Shown: positions 45,896 through 53,566 of the stretch, piece after piece
Numbering within the stretch: position 1 is the stretch's first letter
Layout: each line of letters starts with the position of its first letter
Assembly: GCA_050789255.1 (NCBI GenBank)
Contig: JBOZRQ010000016.1
Location: 1-64,000, forward strand
Reading direction: 5' to 3'
Origin: JBOZRQ01 sp050789255
GTDB taxonomy: Bacteria > Bacillota > Sulfobacillia > Symbiobacteriales > Symbiobacteriaceae
Length of the DNA stretch: 64,000 nucleotides
Position numbers and translations under genes: made by a program
Notes under the pieces: generated by a model
What the model saw: the letters and a program-made list of their open reading frames with translations, nothing else
What the model was told of the DNA's origin: nothing
Databases searched by the model: none

Positions 45896-46543
45896 TTATG
45901 ATACCCGGGTCACCACCGAGCGCTCCTCCTGCAGCCGGACCTGGTATGCAGCGGAGGCCGTTTCGGCCAGGTGGGCGTTGTGGGTGACCATGATCACCTG
46001 GCGGCCGAAGAAGTCGCTCACCATCTTGAGGAAGCTGGCCGTGGGGGCGATGTATTCGTCGCTCACGTGCTTGGCGGGCTCGTCCAGGATGAGGGCGCCC
46101 TCCAGCCGGGGCCGGTGCGTCTCCAGCATGGCGATGCGCAGGCCCAGCGAGACCACGTCCACCACGCCGCCGCCCCGGGAGTCCTGGGGCCGGGTCATCA
46201 GCTGTTCCCCGCCGTAGTTGGAGGTCACGTAGAACTCGGCCTCGGGGCGCCCCGCCTTCTCCGTAAGCTCGATCTTAAAGGTGTACTCGGGGCCGAAGAC
46301 CGAGCGCAGGGTGTTGGTGACCAGCATTTCGATTTGCTCCCGGGCCTGCTTGCGGGCGTGCTCCGAGGTTTGCTGCAGGAGCACGATCACCTGCTCAAAG
46401 ACCGTGGCCTGCTCAGTATTCTCAGCCAGCTGCGCCCGGCAGGAGTCGAGCTCCTGCTGGAGCCGCCGCTGCTGGCCCTTGCGCTCGCCCAGGGCGACCT
46501 GGGCCCGACCCAGGCGGGAGCGAAGCAGTTCCAAACTCTCCAT
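45896..46543 (-). CDS. Rad50/SbcC C-terminal half (coil plus ATPase lobe, 215 aa)
   Basis: A coiled-coil N-terminus (about residues 1-70) is followed by the ATPase C-lobe: signature-like DSRGGGVVDVVSLGLRIAML (121-140), Walker B LILDEP (151-156) and an H-loop MVTHN (185-189). It lacks Walker A, which lies in the gene at 47263-48591. Together the two would make one Rad50-type ATPase head. It ends the recA-recX-nuclease run; only three bases separate it from the coiled-coil gene. ATG 46543. Confidence 0.85.
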   Translation of the reverse strand: MESLELLRSRLGRAQVALGERKGQQRRLQQELDSCRAQLAENTEQATVFEQVIVLLQQTSEHARKQAREQIEMLVTNTLRSVFGPEYTFKIELTEKAGRPEAEFYVTSNYGGEQLMTRPQDSRGGGVVDVVSLGLRIAMLETHRPRLEGALILDEPAKHVSDEYIAPTASFLKMVSDFFGRQVIMVTHNAHLAETASAAYQVRLQEERSVVTRVS

Positions 46544-46546
46544 AGG

Positions 46547-46798
46547 CTACCCCCTGAGCAGGTCGGCCGGCAGCAGCGAGGCCGCCTCGCGCAGCAGGTC
46601 ATCGACCTGGGACTGGAGGCGCCGGATCTCGCTTTCCAGGTCCTCGGGCCGCACCTGGAGCTCGGCCAGCTCGGCCAGCAACCGCTCCTTGGACCGCTGC
46701 AGCTCATCCAGACGGGCCTCATAGCGATACTTCAGCTGTTTGGCCTGTTCAATTTTCTCCTTGAGGTCGGCAATACGCTTCTCGTTCTCTTGTGCCAT
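46547..46798 (-). CDS. small coiled-coil protein in Rad50-like operon (83 aa)
   Basis: Nearly all heptad-patterned helix: KRIADLKEKIEQAKQLKYRY to LRREAASLL-like end; no Cys. ATG 46798. It lies between the Nudix gene and the Rad50 C-half, with five- and three-base gaps, so it is likely made with them. A possible extra arm or partner of the split Rad50 coil; that is inference. Confidence 0.75.
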   Translation of the reverse strand: MAQENEKRIADLKEKIEQAKQLKYRYEARLDELQRSKERLLAELAELQVRPEDLESEIRRLQSQVDDLLREAASLLPADLLRG

Positions 46799-46803
46799 GA
46801 CGC

Positions 46804-47262
46804 CTATGCGCCTCCTTGCTGTTGGGACTGCCAGCCGAAGCTGTCGAACCAGCGGCTGGAGCGGTAGTTCTCCAGGGCTCGCTTGACGTAGGGAATCACG
46901 TTATCGGGCAACCGGTCCATGTCGCACCAGCGAAGCTCGTCGCACTTGTCGGGCTCACAGTTGGCTACCTGCCCAGACCACCGGCTGGCGGCGACGAAGA
47001 AGTCCACACGTTCGTCGTTCGATAAGCGGTGCATGACGCCTACTACCTCAAGGTCGGCCGGGTCGATGGTGATGCCGACCTCCTCCCGGGCCTCCCGGAT
47101 GGCGGCGGCCTTCACCTCCTCGCCCCCGTCCAGGTGACCGGCCGGGACGCTGTAGTTGCCGTCTTCGTAGCCAGTGTTGTAGCGCCGGAGCAGAAGGACT
47201 TCGTGGTCACGCACCAGGAACAGATGTACGGCGGATACCAGCTTGAACCGTTCTTTGACCAT
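46804..47262 (-). CDS. Nudix hydrolase (152 aa)
   Basis: A complete Nudix box, GX5EX7REUXEEXGU: Gly42, Glu48, Arg56-Glu57, Glu60-Glu61, Gly63, preceded by YSVPAGHLDGG. Hydrolyses a nucleoside-diphosphate derivative; substrate unknown, with a nucleotide-pool cleaning role likely. Its ATG abuts the stop of the Rad50 N-half (TAAATG), so it is translated together with the recombination genes. Confidence 0.88.
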   Translation of the reverse strand: MVKERFKLVSAVHLFLVRDHEVLLLRRYNTGYEDGNYSVPAGHLDGGEEVKAAAIREAREEVGITIDPADLEVVGVMHRLSNDERVDFFVAASRWSGQVANCEPDKCDELRWCDMDRLPDNVIPYVKRALENYRSSRWFDSFGWQSQQQGGA

Positions 47263-48591
47263 TTACGACCCTCCGGCCAGTTCTGCGATGATTCGTTTGA
47301 TGGAGCCGGGCGCCACCGGCTGCAAGCAGGTGGGGCATTTGCCCAGTTGGCGCAACACCGCTTCGTACTCCGCCAGGGCCGCGTTCAGATCCCCATCGAC
47401 CTGCCGAACCGCTTCGAGCCCCTTGGCGATGCGCTGCTCGACCTCCTGGAGCGGCGCCAGGCGCTGCTCCAGCCGCTCCAGGCGCTGCAGCTTCGCCCCC
47501 ACCTCCTGCAGGAGTTCGGCGGAGCGGGGCACCTGCTGCAACCGGGCCATCGCCCGCTCGGTTTGGCTCAGCTCGGCGTTGCGGCGGGACAGGTCATCGC
47601 TAATGCGGGCCAGGGCCGTAAGCCGTCCCTGTTGCTCCAGCGCCTCCCTGGCGTGCTCCTCCGCGATCGGGAGCGCTGTGAGGGCGTCCACCCGCACCTT
47701 GTAGCGCCTGGACTCCTCATCCACCCGCTGCAACTCCTGACCGAACCGCTCCAGGCGCGTCGCCCTGCGCTGCAGCTCCTCGGCCTCCCAGAGCCCCCGC
47801 TGGGCGGCGTCCAGGTCGCCCAGTCGGGCGAGACGGGCGCCGGTGATGATCGCTTCCTGGTCGTTGCGGTCGAGTTGCTCCCGCACCTGCTGCAGCTTGG
47901 CCAGCCGCCGGGACATCTCCTCGGCCTGGGCCAACAGCGCCTCGGCCCGCTGCAGCTGCGCCTCCTGCTCGGGGATGTCGGCATAGGGCACCAGCGCAGC
48001 CTCATACCGCTGCACCTCCCGCTCCAGGCGGGCGACCTCGGCCTTGACCGAGCGCAGGTCCCGCTGGGTGTTGCGGCCGGCGGCATCAACCACGTGGACG
48101 CCCAGGAGGCGCCCGATGGCGCGAGCCCGCAGCGAGCCCGTCTCCGCCATGAGGAAGGGCCCCTCCAGCTGGGAGCCGAAGCTCAGCAGCACCTTCTTGT
48201 CGGTGTCGAGCAGCACCTGGGGCATGCCGTGGGCCTTAATGACCTCGGCGGGCACCTCGGTGCCAAAGCCCTCGAACACCTGGGGCTCACCCCCGGGCAG
48301 CTTGACGATGTAACGGTTGCGGGAGGGCGCCCCCGACTTGGTCACCTGGAGCTCCCGCACAATCTCGGCGCCGTCGCTCATGGTGACGGTGACCCGGCAC
48401 TCCCGGGCGCCCGACCGCACGAACTCGGAGCCACGGGGCTCGTTGTACAGCGCCCAGCGAATGGCCCGCAGCACGGCGCTTTTGCCGTTATCCGAGGGAC
48501 CGATGATCACGTTCAGGCCGCGATCCAAGTCAAGTTCCGAGCGGGTGTGGGACTGAAAGTTTTCGATCAGGAGCCCCTTGATGTACCTCAT
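47263..48591 (-). CDS. Rad50/SbcC N-terminal half with zinc-hook CxxC (442 aa)
   Basis: ATPase N-lobe: family start ENFQSHTRSELDLDRGLNVI (10-29), Walker A GPSDNGKS (31-38). Then a long coiled coil (about residues 170-415) and, 24 residues from the end, CPTC (419-422), the zinc-hook motif at which a Rad50 coil normally turns back. The protein stops there, so it is exactly the outgoing half of Rad50. The return half is the gene at 45896-46543. The ATG overlaps the nuclease stop by four bases. Confidence 0.87.
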   Translation of the reverse strand: MRYIKGLLIENFQSHTRSELDLDRGLNVIIGPSDNGKSAVLRAIRWALYNEPRGSEFVRSGARECRVTVTMSDGAEIVRELQVTKSGAPSRNRYIVKLPGGEPQVFEGFGTEVPAEVIKAHGMPQVLLDTDKKVLLSFGSQLEGPFLMAETGSLRARAIGRLLGVHVVDAAGRNTQRDLRSVKAEVARLEREVQRYEAALVPYADIPEQEAQLQRAEALLAQAEEMSRRLAKLQQVREQLDRNDQEAIITGARLARLGDLDAAQRGLWEAEELQRRATRLERFGQELQRVDEESRRYKVRVDALTALPIAEEHAREALEQQGRLTALARISDDLSRRNAELSQTERAMARLQQVPRSAELLQEVGAKLQRLERLEQRLAPLQEVEQRIAKGLEAVRQVDGDLNAALAEYEAVLRQLGKCPTCLQPVAPGSIKRIIAELAGGS

Positions 48592-49622
48592 GCGGACTCC
48601 TCCCCGCCGCCGGCCAGCTCCTCCTGGGCCAGGCCCAGGCGCCGCAGCGCCTCCTCGCGCACCCGAGGCGGCACGCCGGCATTCTCGGCGATGCGCTCCA
48701 TGATGACCTGGACCTCCAGCACCTCAAACTGGCTGGTGTCGCCCACGCCCTGGATGAAGTCGGCCAAGGCCCGCTCCCGGGCCATTTGGGCCTCCTCCTG
48801 GGAGCGGTCCAGCACCTCCTCGCCCGGCTTGGCCGAGCGGAGGGGAATGAGCTGATAGCGGACCGGCTGCCCCTTCTCCAGCTCCAGCAGCACCACCTGG
48901 ATCGGGCGCCGGAAGTCGGCCGACTGGTTGCCCAGCCGCACCAGGGCGCCGGGGTTGATGAAGAGCCGGCCGTCCACCTCAAATGGCCGGGACCAGCCCG
49001 GGTGGTAATGGCCGCCGAAGGTGACATCGGCCACCGTGTGGGCCATGACAGCGTCCAGCAGCGTATGGGAGATGCCCTCAAAGAAAGGCTTCTCCAGCAG
49101 CATGCCGTGGGTCAGGTGAATGGCAAAGTCGGCATCGGGGTGTCTTTCATGCAGCGATCCCCCCACGCCTGCAGGCACCACGCAGTAATCGAGCCGGGGG
49201 TCCCGCCGGTCCAACTCGGCATGGAACTCCTGCCCCGTCACCTGTACCTTGAGGCCGCCCTGCTCGATAAAGGCCTGCTGGCCGGGCTTGAGCAGCTGAA
49301 ACAGCCTGAAGCCGTCGAACAGGCCCAGCATGGTGCGGGGCACAGTGTCGGGGTTAAAGCCATACACGTCGTGGTTGCCGGCGATGCCGTACATGGGGCA
49401 GGGCGCCGCCATGAGCACCTTGAGGAACTCCAGGGCGACGGCGGGCGCCACGTCGGGCCGGTCGAACAGGTCGCCGCCGTGCAAAATCGCGGCCACCTGA
49501 TGGACCCGCGCCAGCTCCACCACCTCGCTCAGCTTCGCTTGAAGCGTGGCGGGCAGGTCGTCGAGCCGGTTGCGGGGCGAGGTGCCGCGAATGTGGGTGT
49601 CGGTCAGGTAGAGTAGCTTCAA
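48588..49622 (-). CDS. Mre11/SbcD-like metallophosphoesterase (344 aa)
   Basis: Calcineurin-fold nuclease motifs: LTDTH (6-10), HGGDLFDRP (48-56), AGNHDVYG (81-88) and GGHYHPGW near 203, which hold the two metal ions. A C-terminal helical part (ERIAENAGVPPRVREEALRR) would contact the ATPase. In the usual pair SbcD-SbcC this subunit cleaves DNA ends and hairpins. Starts four bases inside recX's stop (ATGA) and its stop overlaps the Rad50 N-half. Confidence 0.9.
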   Translation of the reverse strand: MKLLYLTDTHIRGTSPRNRLDDLPATLQAKLSEVVELARVHQVAAILHGGDLFDRPDVAPAVALEFLKVLMAAPCPMYGIAGNHDVYGFNPDTVPRTMLGLFDGFRLFQLLKPGQQAFIEQGGLKVQVTGQEFHAELDRRDPRLDYCVVPAGVGGSLHERHPDADFAIHLTHGMLLEKPFFEGISHTLLDAVMAHTVADVTFGGHYHPGWSRPFEVDGRLFINPGALVRLGNQSADFRRPIQVVLLELEKGQPVRYQLIPLRSAKPGEEVLDRSQEEAQMARERALADFIQGVGDTSQFEVLEVQVIMERIAENAGVPPRVREEALRRLGLAQEELAGGGEESA

Positions 49623-50395
49623 GCTTGCTCGTCCTCCTCGGATGCGAAGCGCCTTTGGCCCCTCGCCAATTTCCGCGGGGCCGGCGCCAAATCCTTCAGC
49701 AGGGGGGCTAAGGCCCGGCTGACGGTCTCAAAGTCATACCCGCGGCGGGCCAGGAAGCCAGCCAGCCGGCGGTGCGCCGTGTCCCGGTCCACCCCGGCCA
49801 TGGAGCGCAGGCGCCGCTCGGCCAGCTCGCGGGCGCCCGCCGTGGCATCGACCGTGCCCAGCGCCTGGCGCACCGCCGCCATGGCCACGTCGCGGGCGAT
49901 GCCCTTGCGGGCCAGTTCCTGTAGCAGGCGCCGCTCGCCGAACCCGGCCTTGGACTGGCAGTAGCGCCTGGCGAACTCAGCATCGTCCAGCCAGCCGCCC
50001 CGCTCCAGGCGGCCCATGACCTTCTCCGCGACCTCGGCGGGGAAGAAGCGCTGGAGCCGCTTTTCGACCTCGCGCCGAGAGCGGGCGGTGACCGCCAAAA
50101 AGGTGAGGGCGGCGTCCCAGGCGCGCTTCTCCTCGTCGGCCCGGGCGGCCTCCACCAGGGCGGCGCCCTCGATGGTCAGCCCGACCTTCCAGCGGCGAAT
50201 CGCGACCGTCTCCATATCAAGCCCGACTACGAAGGCGCCGTCCACGTAGATGGAACGGCGGTTGGGCGCCTTCTGCTGGGGCTCGATCGCGGTAATGCGG
50301 CCGCTGACCTGCCCAACCGCCTCCAGGTCGACCTTGTTGGAAGCAAGGCGGCGGGGACCGGACGAACCGGCCCCCGCCCGCTTATTCGTCGTCAC
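49619..50395 (-). CDS. recX: RecA regulator RecX (258 aa, start uncertain)
   Basis: Three RecX repeats: ALTFLAVTARSRREVEKRLQ, GRLERGGWLDDAEFARRYCQ, and KAGFGERRLLQELARKGIAR, then AGFLARRGYDFETVSRAL. RecX modulates RecA filaments. Normal RecX starts just before the strand ITAIEPQ, but no ATG/GTG/TTG codes there. The given start is GTG 50395, which overlaps recA's stop by 14 bases; it is the first usable start but has no good ribosome binding site. It is followed by an overlap with the nuclease gene. Confidence 0.8.
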   Translation of the reverse strand: MTTNKRAGAGSSGPRRLASNKVDLEAVGQVSGRITAIEPQQKAPNRRSIYVDGAFVVGLDMETVAIRRWKVGLTIEGAALVEAARADEEKRAWDAALTFLAVTARSRREVEKRLQRFFPAEVAEKVMGRLERGGWLDDAEFARRYCQSKAGFGERRLLQELARKGIARDVAMAAVRQALGTVDATAGARELAERRLRSMAGVDRDTAHRRLAGFLARRGYDFETVSRALAPLLKDLAPAPRKLARGQRRFASEEDEQA

Positions 50396-51440
50396 CGGCG
50401 TCGTCGCCGCCGCCGCTGGCGGCCTTGGCTGCGACGCCGCCTGCCATGAGGCGCTCCTTGATCTTGCGCTCCACCTCGGCGGCCACATCGGGGTGCTGCT
50501 TGAGCCAGTCGCGGGCGTTCTCCTTGCCCTGACCGATGCGCTGGTCCCCATAGGAGAACCAGGCGCCGCTCTTCTGAATGACGGGCGGGTTGAGCTCCAC
50601 GCCGATGTCGATCAAGCTGCCCTCGCGGGAGATGCCGACGCCGTAGAGGATGTCGAACTCGGCCTGCTTGAAGGGCGGGGCAACCTTATTCTTGACCACC
50701 TTGACCCGGGTGCGGGAGCCCACGACCTCGGTGCCGGTCTTCAGCGCCTCGGTCTTGCGGACCTCGAGGCGGACCGAGGAGTAGAACTTGAGGGCGCGGC
50801 CGCCCGGCGTGGTTTCGGGGTTGCCGAACATGACGCCGACCTTTTCACGGATCTGGTTGATGAAGATGCAGACGCACTTGGACTTGGAGATGGCGCCCGT
50901 GAGCTTGCGGAGCGCCTGGGACATAAGGCGGGCCTGCAGACCCACGAAGGCGTCGCCCATTTCGCCTTCGATTTCGGCACGGGGCACCAACGCCGCTACC
51001 GAGTCGACGACGATGACGTCGACGACGCCGGAGCGAATGAGCGTTTCGGTGATTTCCAGGGCCTGCTCGCCCGTGTCGGGCTGGCTGATGAGCAGGTTGT
51101 CGATGTCTACCCCCAGGGCCCGGCAGTAGACCGGATCGAGGGCGTGCTCGGCGTCGACGAAGGCGGCCACGCCGCCGTTCTTCTGCGCTTCGGCGATGAC
51201 GTGCAGGGCGACCGTGGTTTTGCCGGAGGATTCCGGTCCGTAGATTTCGATGACGCGGCCGCGGGGAAGACCGCCGACGCCCAGGGCGACGTCGAGCGCG
51301 ACGGCGCCGGTGGGAATGACCTCCACATGCAGCTTAGCCGCCTGCTCGCCGAGCTTCATGATGGAGCCCTTACCGAACTGCTTTTCAATCTGGGCCATGG
51401 CCATGTCGATGGCCTTTTGCTTGCTGGCTTCCAACGCCAT
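50382..51440 (-). CDS. recA: RecA recombinase (352 aa)
   Basis: Walker A GPESSGKTT at 68-76, LLISQPDTGEQALEI, and KTEALKTGTEVVGSRTRVKV; C-terminal acidic tail DDAGDDE. Coats single-stranded DNA, pairs homologous strands and triggers LexA cleavage. ATG 51440 follows GGGAGG. First gene of a leftward run with recX and the nuclease-Rad50 genes. Confidence 0.98.
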   Translation of the reverse strand: MALEASKQKAIDMAMAQIEKQFGKGSIMKLGEQAAKLHVEVIPTGAVALDVALGVGGLPRGRVIEIYGPESSGKTTVALHVIAEAQKNGGVAAFVDAEHALDPVYCRALGVDIDNLLISQPDTGEQALEITETLIRSGVVDVIVVDSVAALVPRAEIEGEMGDAFVGLQARLMSQALRKLTGAISKSKCVCIFINQIREKVGVMFGNPETTPGGRALKFYSSVRLEVRKTEALKTGTEVVGSRTRVKVVKNKVAPPFKQAEFDILYGVGISREGSLIDIGVELNPPVIQKSGAWFSYGDQRIGQGKENARDWLKQHPDVAAEVERKIKERLMAGGVAAKAASGGGDDAGDDE

Positions 51441-51478
51441 TCTCCCGCAGCCTCCCTATTTTCCGTGCCCGTGGGCAT

Positions 51479-51495
51479 ATGGAAAGTATTTCCAT
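51479..51495 (-). promoter_or_regulatory. palindrome in recA leader
   Basis: ATGGAAA-TAC-TTTCCAT, a perfect 7-bp inverted repeat between the recA promoter and the ribosome binding site. It does not match the Gram-positive LexA box (CGAAC-N4-GTTCG), which I did not find. Confidence 0.5.
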
Positions 51496-51509
51496 TCGTT
51501 TTCGCTCTC

Positions 51510-51538
51510 AGTATAACGGAGGATGACCTGTTCGGCAA
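51510..51538 (-). promoter_or_regulatory. recA promoter
   Basis: Minus strand TTGCCG (51533-51538) and TATACT (51510-51515) with 17-base spacing. Confidence 0.65.
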
Positions 51539-51758
51539 CCCCCCGAACACAGGAACTTGACATTGGGAGGAGTCGCTCCCGGGGAGCGGTTCTCCTCGCG
51601 CCAATCTCAAAAAGTAGACGTGTCTGAGGTAGAGTTTCGACGAGAATCTCCCCATTCCTGCTGTAGGCTGCTGGGTTTTAGAACATTTGTTCGCCATCTC
51701 TTCATCAACCACAGAACGTTTACGAAACTGTTACCTTGCGGTAAGACGTACGTTAGTA

Positions 51759-51787
51759 TTGTTTGCTGTTCGACTTTTCTATATACT
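51759..51787 (+). promoter_or_regulatory. promoter of coiled-coil pair
   Basis: TTGTTT (51759-51764), 17 bases, TATACT (51782-51787), about 34 bases before the GTG start. The AT-rich region upstream includes TTACC-TTGC-GGTAA, a small hairpin. Confidence 0.6.
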
Positions 51788-51820
51788 AATGGAAGACGAC
51801 TTGGGTGGGGGGAATCTGCC

Positions 51821-52252
51821 GTGTGGCCGAGGCACCGGCTGTTCGGCGTAGATGGTGAAGCGCTTCAGCAGGAGATGGCTCGCCGGGAGCTAGCACGCCG
51901 GGCGAGGATCGACCGCATTGAGCAGGAGATCGGTCGGAAACGGGCTGAACTGACACGCCTGCAGGCCGAGGAGGAGCGGCTGCAGGTGTTGGGCCGCGAC
52001 CTTGAGGCAGGGTTGCACCGGGAGGAGCAGCCCCTTGCCACTCGCAGCTCGGCCCCGACGCCGCTGCAACTGGAATTGGAATTTCATCTGCTGGCCCTGC
52101 AGCGGATACAGGCGGAAATCTGCTTCCTGCGCGCCAGCCGTGCGCGCATCACGGATCAGGTGCGCGAGGCGTTGCTTGCACACCTGACCGAACCGTCCCC
52201 GAGCGCTCCTGCTCCACCGAACTCCGATGCGAAGGAGGCCGCGAATGCCTAA
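51821..52252 (+). CDS. coiled-coil protein (143 aa)
   Basis: A hydrophilic helical protein with long heptad regions (EQEIGRKRAELTRLQAEEER, LLALQRIQAEICFLRASRAR) and a Pro/Ala tail. GTG 51821 follows GGGGGGAATC. Its stop lies 8 bases inside the next gene, a coupled pair. No family recognised. Confidence 0.65.
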   Translation: MWPRHRLFGVDGEALQQEMARRELARRARIDRIEQEIGRKRAELTRLQAEEERLQVLGRDLEAGLHREEQPLATRSSAPTPLQLELEFHLLALQRIQAEICFLRASRARITDQVREALLAHLTEPSPSAPAPPNSDAKEAANA

Positions 52253-52934
52253 GTACAAACGGGCTTCCCGGCTCCGCCGAAATGTGGCGACAACGCCTCA
52301 TCCTCCGGAGGCAGGCGGACTCAAGCGTTCGCTGTGGGGCCTCACGGAGCGGCACGCTGCCGAACTGCTGTCGCAGCAAGAACAGGCGCTTCAAGGGGCG
52401 CAGGGCGATGCGGAAGCAGCACATCTCGCCCTCGAGCAGGAGATCGACCGCCTGCGCAAGCGGGTCGATTTGCTGCGCCAGTCCACCGACATTCTGACCC
52501 AACGGCTGGTCAAGAACCGGGCGGCCGCAGGAGCGGCGACCCGCATGGTGGAGCATCAGATGGCAAAACTGGAGCGGGAGAACGCCGCTGCCGCCAGCGA
52601 CCTCAAGTTTGAGACCGTTCGGGCCAGCGCAGAACTGCAGTTGGAACGACAAGCGTTTCGTGACTTCCTGGGCGATTTGTACCGGGTGCTGGAGGGGCGG
52701 GGCGCCCTGCCACCGGAGCTGGAACCAAAGGTTCCCACGCCTCCGGAAGGCCAGCTGCCGGACCGACCCGACTGGCGCCCGCTCCTGATCGGCAAGATCG
52801 TCGGCCGCACGGTCAAGACGGCCGGCGGTGTGCTGCTCGCGCAGGCAGGCGAGGTCGTATCCGCCGACACGGTCGCCGCGGCCGAGGAGAACGGCCTTCT
52901 CCCCGACCTCTTCCTGGCGATCCGCATCCCTTAG
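52245..52934 (+). CDS. coiled-coil protein with GrpE-like arrangement (229 aa)
   Basis: A basic N-terminus (MPKYKRASRLRRNVAT), a coiled-coil centre (residues about 45-150, with QEIDRLRKRVDLLRQST), then a compact C-terminal domain with VGRTVKTAGGVLLAQAGEVV. The C-terminal fold resembles small beta-barrel domains (Sm-like hint only). ATG 52245 follows AAGGAGG. Overlaps the preceding gene by 8 bases. Function unknown. Confidence 0.6.
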   Translation: MPKYKRASRLRRNVATTPHPPEAGGLKRSLWGLTERHAAELLSQQEQALQGAQGDAEAAHLALEQEIDRLRKRVDLLRQSTDILTQRLVKNRAAAGAATRMVEHQMAKLERENAAAASDLKFETVRASAELQLERQAFRDFLGDLYRVLEGRGALPPELEPKVPTPPEGQLPDRPDWRPLLIGKIVGRTVKTAGGVLLAQAGEVVSADTVAAAEENGLLPDLFLAIRIP

Positions 52935-52999
52935 CTGCTATTTTTGCGCCCGTGGACATACCCTCCTGTGTAGCCAGATCGCTGCAGGAGGAGTGACTC

Positions 53000-53482
53000 A
53001 TGAGTGACGCCACGGCCTTCGTGGGCCAGTTCGCTTACCCAGCCCTGACCTTCGCTGCCGGCGCCCTGGGCGCCGCCGTCACGCGGCCGGCGATTCCCAC
53101 CTGGTACGCCAGTCTGCGCAAGCCGCCCGGCACACCGCCCAATTGGGTCTTCGGCGTCGTCTGGACAGTGCTGTACACCCTCATGGCCGCCGCCTCCTAC
53201 CTGGTCTGGAGGACCACAGCCGCCACAGGGGACGGCGAACCGCTGCGGCTATACACCGCGCAGCTGGCCTTGAACGCCCTGTGGTCAGTGCTCTTCTTCG
53301 GCCTGCAAATGCCCGGTCTGGCCCTGGTCGAGATTCACGTGCTCTGGCTGGCCGTATTGGCTACCACGCTAGCCTTCTTCCAGGTCGACCCGATCGCGGG
53401 CCTGCTCATGGTTCCGTACCTCCTGTGGGTCACCTACGCCACCTATCTCAACTACGGCATCTGGCGGCTTAACCGACCATAG
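53000..53482 (+). CDS. tspO: TspO/MBR family protein (160 aa)
   Basis: Five membrane helices and TspO motifs: WYASLRKPPGTPPNWVFGVV, WTVLYTLMAAASYLVWR, ALNALWSVLFFG and YLNYGIWRLN. Binds tetrapyrroles and helps handle porphyrin stress or steroid-like ligands. ATG 53000 has GGAGGAG eight bases upstream. Alone on its strand between the coiled-coil pair and an SDR. Confidence 0.9.
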   Translation: MSDATAFVGQFAYPALTFAAGALGAAVTRPAIPTWYASLRKPPGTPPNWVFGVVWTVLYTLMAAASYLVWRTTAATGDGEPLRLYTAQLALNALWSVLFFGLQMPGLALVEIHVLWLAVLATTLAFFQVDPIAGLLMVPYLLWVTYATYLNYGIWRLNRP

Positions 53483-53566
53483 GCAGAAATAGGCCTTTAT
53501 TGCAGCCCCCTGGTAGCAGGAAGCAGTGCGCCAACCGGGAAAGTCCTCCCGTGAGGTGATTGACTC

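Noticed and set aside
47029..48855. 608-codon plus-strand open frame
   Set aside because: Antisense to the Nudix and Rad50 N-half genes, which carry the recognisable motifs.
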